A stretch of DNA of 8,113 nucleotides from Pseudomonadota bacterium (GTDB lineage: Bacteria > Pseudomonadota > Alphaproteobacteria > Rhizobiales > Hyphomicrobiaceae), in the NCBI GenBank assembly GCA_023426855.1, contig JAEZBU010000231.1, forward strand, positions 1-8,113, written 5' to 3'. Made by a program: the position numbers and the translations under genes. Of this stretch, positions 5,470 to 8,113 are shown piece after piece (position 1 is the first letter of the stretch; each line of letters starts with the position of its first letter). Under the pieces are notes generated by a model. The model was given only the letters and a program-made list of their open reading frames with translations. It made no database searches and was not told the origin of the DNA.

Positions 5470-6111
5470 CTAGATCGCGCCGCGCCCCAACACGTCTGCA
5501 ACGCGTGGCGCCATGGCCTCACCCAGCCTCTGCTGGCCCGCTTCATCGAGATGGATGCCGTCAATCGGGCTCGGCTCGGCAACCTCGGCCATGGAGTAGA
5601 ATGGCACGCCGAGTTGCTCTGCCAATTGGCGATAGAGCCGCTGCTGCTCGTCGGTTTTGTCCGGAGCGCCGCGGAATTTCTGTTCCAGCAACCCCGCAGG
5701 CTTGGAGACGCGCGGCGGCGCCAGCAGAAAGACCTTCGGCGGCGGTCCGGCTGGTTCTCCGCGCCAGGTCAGCACTTTCTCCAGCAGCACTTGCGCGCCC
5801 AGCATGGATTCGTAGGCGCCAAACTGCTGATGCCATTGCAGATCGTTGCAGCCCAGCGCGATGACGACCAGATCCAGCGGCGCGTGACAGGCCAGCAGCA
5901 TGTCGAGATGCGCCGCGCCATTGCGCCAGGGCTTCCAGGGTTCATCGCGGCACGTGGTGCGACCGTTGAGCGCTTCGACGATGATGTGCACGTCAGGCCC
6001 CAGCCGCGCGCTCATCACGCTGGTCCAACGCTTTTCGAAGGGCATCCGCAGCGGCTCCCCCGGCTGACGCCCCCAAGTCTGGCTGTCTCCGTAAACGAGC
6101 ACGCTTTTCAT
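5470..6111 (-). CDS. SGNH/GDSL hydrolase, arylesterase/acyltransferase (MsAcT-like) group
   Basis: This 213-residue enzyme should cleave or transfer short acyl esters through a Ser-His-Asp triad. Block I is GDSQTWG with nucleophile Ser10; block II is ALNGRTT with oxyanion Gly50; block III is ALGCND with Asn89; block V is DGIHLD with Asp184 and His187. The order, length and phrases such as RWTSVM, ALNGRTT, LDLVVIALG and DGIHLDEA closely follow the Mycobacterium smegmatis acyltransferase MsAcT (about 216 residues) and rhizobial arylesterases, which are oligomeric. Block III has Cys88 where Thr is usual. It starts directly with the first beta strand (MKSVLVYGDS), so no signal peptide is present and the enzyme should be cytoplasmic, unlike the lipoproteins encoded on either side. 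ATG at 6111 has GGGAGG about seven bases upstream. Its natural substrate is unknown; location in a pdh region suggests, without proof, a link to acyl metabolism. Confidence 0.9.
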   Translation of the reverse strand: MKSVLVYGDSQTWGRQPGEPLRMPFEKRWTSVMSARLGPDVHIIVEALNGRTTCRDEPWKPWRNGAAHLDMLLACHAPLDLVVIALGCNDLQWHQQFGAYESMLGAQVLLEKVLTWRGEPAGPPPKVFLLAPPRVSKPAGLLEQKFRGAPDKTDEQQRLYRQLAEQLGVPFYSMAEVAEPSPIDGIHLDEAGQQRLGEAMAPRVADVLGRGAI

Positions 6112-6137
6112 GCCGATGCCTCCCCCTTCAACGACAG

Positions 6138-6159
6138 CCGGGCGGCCGAAGCCGCCCGG
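6138..6159 (-). other. cUUCGg hairpin between lipoprotein and hydrolase genes
   Basis: Positions 6138-6146 and 6151-6159 form a perfect 9-bp, wholly G-C stem. On the transcribed strand the loop is TTCG closed by C-G. It lies 31 bases after the lipoprotein stop and ends 26 bases before the hydrolase ATG, with no T-run. It is built like the hairpin at 2235-2260, sharing the core GGCTTCGGCC, and probably separates expression levels or protects the upstream message. Confidence 0.7.
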
Positions 6160-6190
6160 TGGTTAGACCCCTCCCGCGTCCATAGCGACG

Positions 6191-6637
6191 TCAGTTCCCG
6201 TCCGCTGGCCGCAACAGCGGTGCGACTGGTTCTGGCGCCGGCCGCGCGTTGGCCACGACAGGAGCGGCTTGCGCCGTCGCCGCGGGCGCGGCAGCGGCTG
6301 GCGCAGCCGGGGCTTCCGCCGTCGTCGTGCCAGCAGGCTTCAGCCCGCAACGGTTCTGGAAATCGGCGTTGGCCTTGTTGAGCTGATCCGCCTTGGCGAG
6401 ATCCTTATTCGTCATCTTGTACTTCTTGGCCGCAGCCTTCTCGATATTCTCGGCCACGCCATCCTTGCGCAAGCCGTCGATCTCGGCCGTCAGCGAGACG
6501 CAGACCGGGTCTACGCTTGGCGGCGGCACAGATGCAGTGGTGATGCCACCACCGAGTAAGCTACCGTCACCCGAGCAGCCGGCGAGCAGCATGGCGCTCA
6601 ACAGCAAGGGTGCAGGTGCGCGAAGCAGTCTAACCAT
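6191..6637 (-). CDS. Lipoprotein with two-cysteine module and Ala/Pro-rich tail, unknown function
   Basis: The predicted product has 148 residues. ATG at 6637 gives a clean lipoprotein signal, MVRLLRAPAPLLLSAMLLAGC, with lipobox LLAGC and lipidated Cys21. A GTG at 6679 would add 14 residues ahead of the signal and is less likely. The ribosome site is poor (GGGG about ten bases upstream). A Gly/Ser/Pro linker leads to a module bounded by Cys46 and Cys97, with SLTAEIDGLRKDGVAENIEKAA and KADQLNKANADFQNRC, probably helical. Residues 98-148 form a low-complexity Ala/Pro tail that may span the periplasm or touch the cell wall. The module matches the lipoprotein at 5043-5345 in cysteine spacing (50 residues between) and in nine aligned positions. 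It stands 79 bases before the SGNH hydrolase gene and 208 bases after the membrane-protein gene. I do not recognise a named family. Confidence 0.75.
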   Translation of the reverse strand: MVRLLRAPAPLLLSAMLLAGCSGDGSLLGGGITTASVPPPSVDPVCVSLTAEIDGLRKDGVAENIEKAAAKKYKMTNKDLAKADQLNKANADFQNRCGLKPAGTTTAEAPAAPAAAAPAATAQAAPVVANARPAPEPVAPLLRPADGN

Positions 6638-6845
6638 GGTCAGGTACCCCGTTGTGTTCCCTGTGCAATGACGCAGCACACCAGAATCAAATCCCCGCGA
6701 ATCTGCTTAGGCTTGCCCCGAACTGGCGACAAGCTCCGTGGACGACTTACTGACAAGGCCGTTCGGCCCGCCGTCTCATGCCTGTGGAAATCGCGCTGAG
6801 GTGACCGCCCGGACACACGATTGAACGGGCAGCAGTGAGCAAAAG
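6638..6845. other. Intergenic gap between membrane-protein and lipoprotein genes
   Basis: These 208 bases hold no convincing gene. The only structure I see is a 4-bp stem around GTTC at 6757-6768 (ggcc/ggcc), too small to call a terminator. A promoter for the lipoprotein gene is expected here from the gap size, but I found no pair of hexamers good enough to name. Confidence 0.4.
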
Positions 6846-7604
6846 TCAGCTAATGAAGCGCGTCACTTTCGACCAGAATGCAGCCAGGCTGTAGCCCAGC
6901 ATAATCGCGATCGACAGCACCGCGACCTGCTTGGCGACCTGCACCGCGACGCCGAGATTGCGCAGTTGATCGATCATCGGCGTCAGCATTTCATGCTGTA
7001 GCGCGCGCAGCGCCCACACCAGATCGATCGTAAACAGAATGCCGATGATGACGGCACAGATCAGCAGCGCCAGCCAGAAGCGCCCGCGCACCAGCCGATA
7101 CCAGATCCAGCCGCAGGCGATGCCGATGGCCAGCATGATCGGCAGAATCAGAACCGCGCCCATCGTTTCCAGGCTGAAGCGGAAGCAGTCTCCAGATTTG
7201 ATGTCGCTGGCCGCCTGCGAAATAGAGCTGCAGATAAAGCCCATGCCGTAGCCGACCAGGAAACTGACCACTTCGGTCACGGCGAACAGCAACAGCGCGC
7301 TGACGAACACCACGAAGAAGATGTTGCGGCTGCTGCTGACGACCTCTTCATGTGTGCGCCGCACCTGCCGGCGTACCAGCAGGCGGCGGGAAATGTCGAA
7401 CACCGGGATCGACAGCACGTAGGTCAGGTTCTTCAGCGCATCGAGCGCGCCTGCGACCGGACCAGCCGCCGGCATCATGCTGAGCGCCATGCCGACGCCG
7501 ACCGTGAAAAGCAGGGATACAACCGCCGCCGCAAGAGTTGGACCGTCGAGAGTGATCAAGGCACTCGGAGCGACGGCATTGCCCTCAGCGGCGGCTGTGG
7601 TCAT
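6846..7604 (-). CDS. Polytopic inner-membrane protein of unknown function, coupled to pdhC
   Basis: The predicted product has 252 residues and starts at ATG 7604, which overlaps the pdhC stop in ATGA; AAGGA lies seven bases upstream. A frame open to 7694 would run inside pdhC and is not used. Five clear hydrophobic spans lie near residues 22-44, 95-118, 148-169, 176-199 and 225-244. A weaker stretch at 56-72 precedes the strongly basic RRLLVRRQVRR (73-83), which should face the cytoplasm. Between spans two and three is a loop with Cys125 and Cys140 that would lie on the periplasmic side if the basic segment is cytoplasmic. A C-terminal amphipathic part (200-224, RALQHEMLTPMIDQLRNLGVAV) precedes the last span. 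No transport, enzyme or sensor motif is visible. Translational coupling suggests it is made together with E2, but nothing in the sequence shows a role in the complex. Confidence 0.8.
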   Translation of the reverse strand: MTTAAAEGNAVAPSALITLDGPTLAAAVVSLLFTVGVGMALSMMPAAGPVAGALDALKNLTYVLSIPVFDISRRLLVRRQVRRTHEEVVSSSRNIFFVVFVSALLLFAVTEVVSFLVGYGMGFICSSISQAASDIKSGDCFRFSLETMGAVLILPIMLAIGIACGWIWYRLVRGRFWLALLICAVIIGILFTIDLVWALRALQHEMLTPMIDQLRNLGVAVQVAKQVAVLSIAIMLGYSLAAFWSKVTRFIS

Positions 7605-8113
7605 ACGAGCATCCTTACAGGATCTTCGATCAGCGACTTGAATGCGGCCAGCAGTTCGGCGCCAAGCGCACCATCGACGGCGCGGTGGTCGCACGACAGC
7701 GTACAGTTCATGATCGTAGCGACTTCGATCTTGTCGCCGACGACAATCGGCTTCTTATCCCCAGCGCCGACAGCCAGGATGGTGCCGTGCGGCGGGTTGA
7801 TGACCGCCTCGAACGAGGTCACGCCATACATGCCGAGGTTGGAAATGGAGGTCGTGCCGCCCTGATACTCGTGCGGGGCCAGGCGGCGCTTACGGGCGCG
7901 TGCCGCGAGGTCCTTCATCTCGTTCGAGATCTCAGACAGCGACTTCATCTCCGCATGACGAATGACGGGCGTGAACAGCCCACCGTCGACCGCTACGGCC
8001 ACACCGACGTCGGAGTATTTATGGCGCAACATGCCCTGTTCCGTCCAGCTCGCGTTGGCAGCCGGGACCTGCTGCAGCGCCAAGGCCATGGCCTTGATCA
8101 CGAAATCATTCAC
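7601..8113 (-). CDS. pdhC: Pyruvate dehydrogenase E2, dihydrolipoamide acetyltransferase, C-terminal part
   Basis: Only the last 170 residues are in the window; the start and the lipoyl and E1/E3-binding domains lie beyond the right edge. This part is the catalytic acyltransferase domain, which transfers the acetyl group from the lipoyl arm to CoA and builds the core of the complex. The signature is DHRAVDGALGAELL, with catalytic His143 and Asp147 of the visible part (HRxxDG). Upstream of it are DVGVAVAVDGGLFTPVIRHAEMKSL and the conserved GGTTSISNLGMYGV, FEAVINPPHGTILAVGA. The wording HRAVDGALGAE is that of pyruvate rather than 2-oxoglutarate E2 proteins. The gene ends in TGA at 7603-7601, overlapping the next start. 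lpdA lies downstream on the same strand after four other genes, which supports assignment to the pyruvate dehydrogenase cluster. Confidence 0.95.
   Translation of the reverse strand: MNDFVIKAMALALQQVPAANASWTEQGMLRHKYSDVGVAVAVDGGLFTPVIRHAEMKSLSEISNEMKDLAARARKRRLAPHEYQGGTTSISNLGMYGVTSFEAVINPPHGTILAVGAGDKKPIVVGDKIEVATIMNCTLSCDHRAVDGALGAELLAAFKSLIEDPVRMLV

Noticed and set aside
6108..6350. 80-codon minus-strand frame overlapping the lipoprotein gene
   Set aside because: It is another reading frame of the Ala/Pro-rich tail and the hairpin gap, without a ribosome site.
5422..6381. Open frame of 319 codons on the plus strand across the hydrolase and lipoprotein genes
   Set aside because: It crosses several confident minus-strand genes and their gaps, and its Arg/Ala/His-rich composition is typical of antisense reading in GC-rich DNA.

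Overview
The window looks like chromosomal DNA of a GC-rich alphaproteobacterium, most likely order Rhizobiales (Bradyrhizobium/Rhodopseudomonas/Xanthobacteraceae-like). The grounds are the style of the dihydrolipoamide dehydrogenase (GGICLNWGCIPTKALL active site), the pyruvate dehydrogenase E2 C-terminus with DHRAVDGA, and an SGNH acyltransferase-like gene lying between pdhC and lpdA. The genus is inferred; no search was run.

Layout from the left edge. (1) At 1-309 (+) is the C-terminal end of an outer-membrane beta-barrel protein of the phenol MetA-degradation (SphA-like) type. (2) At 310-527 is a gap between convergent genes holding three inverted repeats, which probably end transcription from both sides. 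(3) At 528-3275 (-) is a complete NitT/TauT-type ABC importer operon, transcribed right to left: periplasmic binding protein, then ATPase, then permease. It has a recognisable sigma70-type promoter, a palindromic operator-like site over the predicted transcription start, a cUUCGg hairpin between the binding-protein and ATPase genes, and an 8-bp overlap between ATPase and permease. Its substrate cannot be read from the sequence. (4) At 3426-8113 (-) is a pyruvate dehydrogenase region. In transcription order it holds the 3' part of pdhC (E2), a polytopic membrane protein coupled to it by an ATGA overlap, a small lipoprotein, an SGNH/GDSL hydrolase resembling the MsAcT/arylesterase group, a second small lipoprotein and lpdA (E3).

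E2 and E3 serve the same complex: E2 carries and transfers the acetyl group, and E3 reoxidises the lipoyl arm. The four genes between them are not parts of the complex by any motif visible here. The two lipoproteins on either side of the hydrolase share a 52-residue module bounded by two cysteines at almost the same positions, so they look like diverged paralogues.

I see no rRNA, tRNA, CRISPR array, transposase or phage gene. No gap between genes exceeds about 220 bases. The most unusual signals are the paired two-cysteine lipoproteins, the two matching cUUCGg hairpins in operon gaps, the operator-like palindrome before the ABC operon, and the uncharacterised membrane protein coupled to pdhC.
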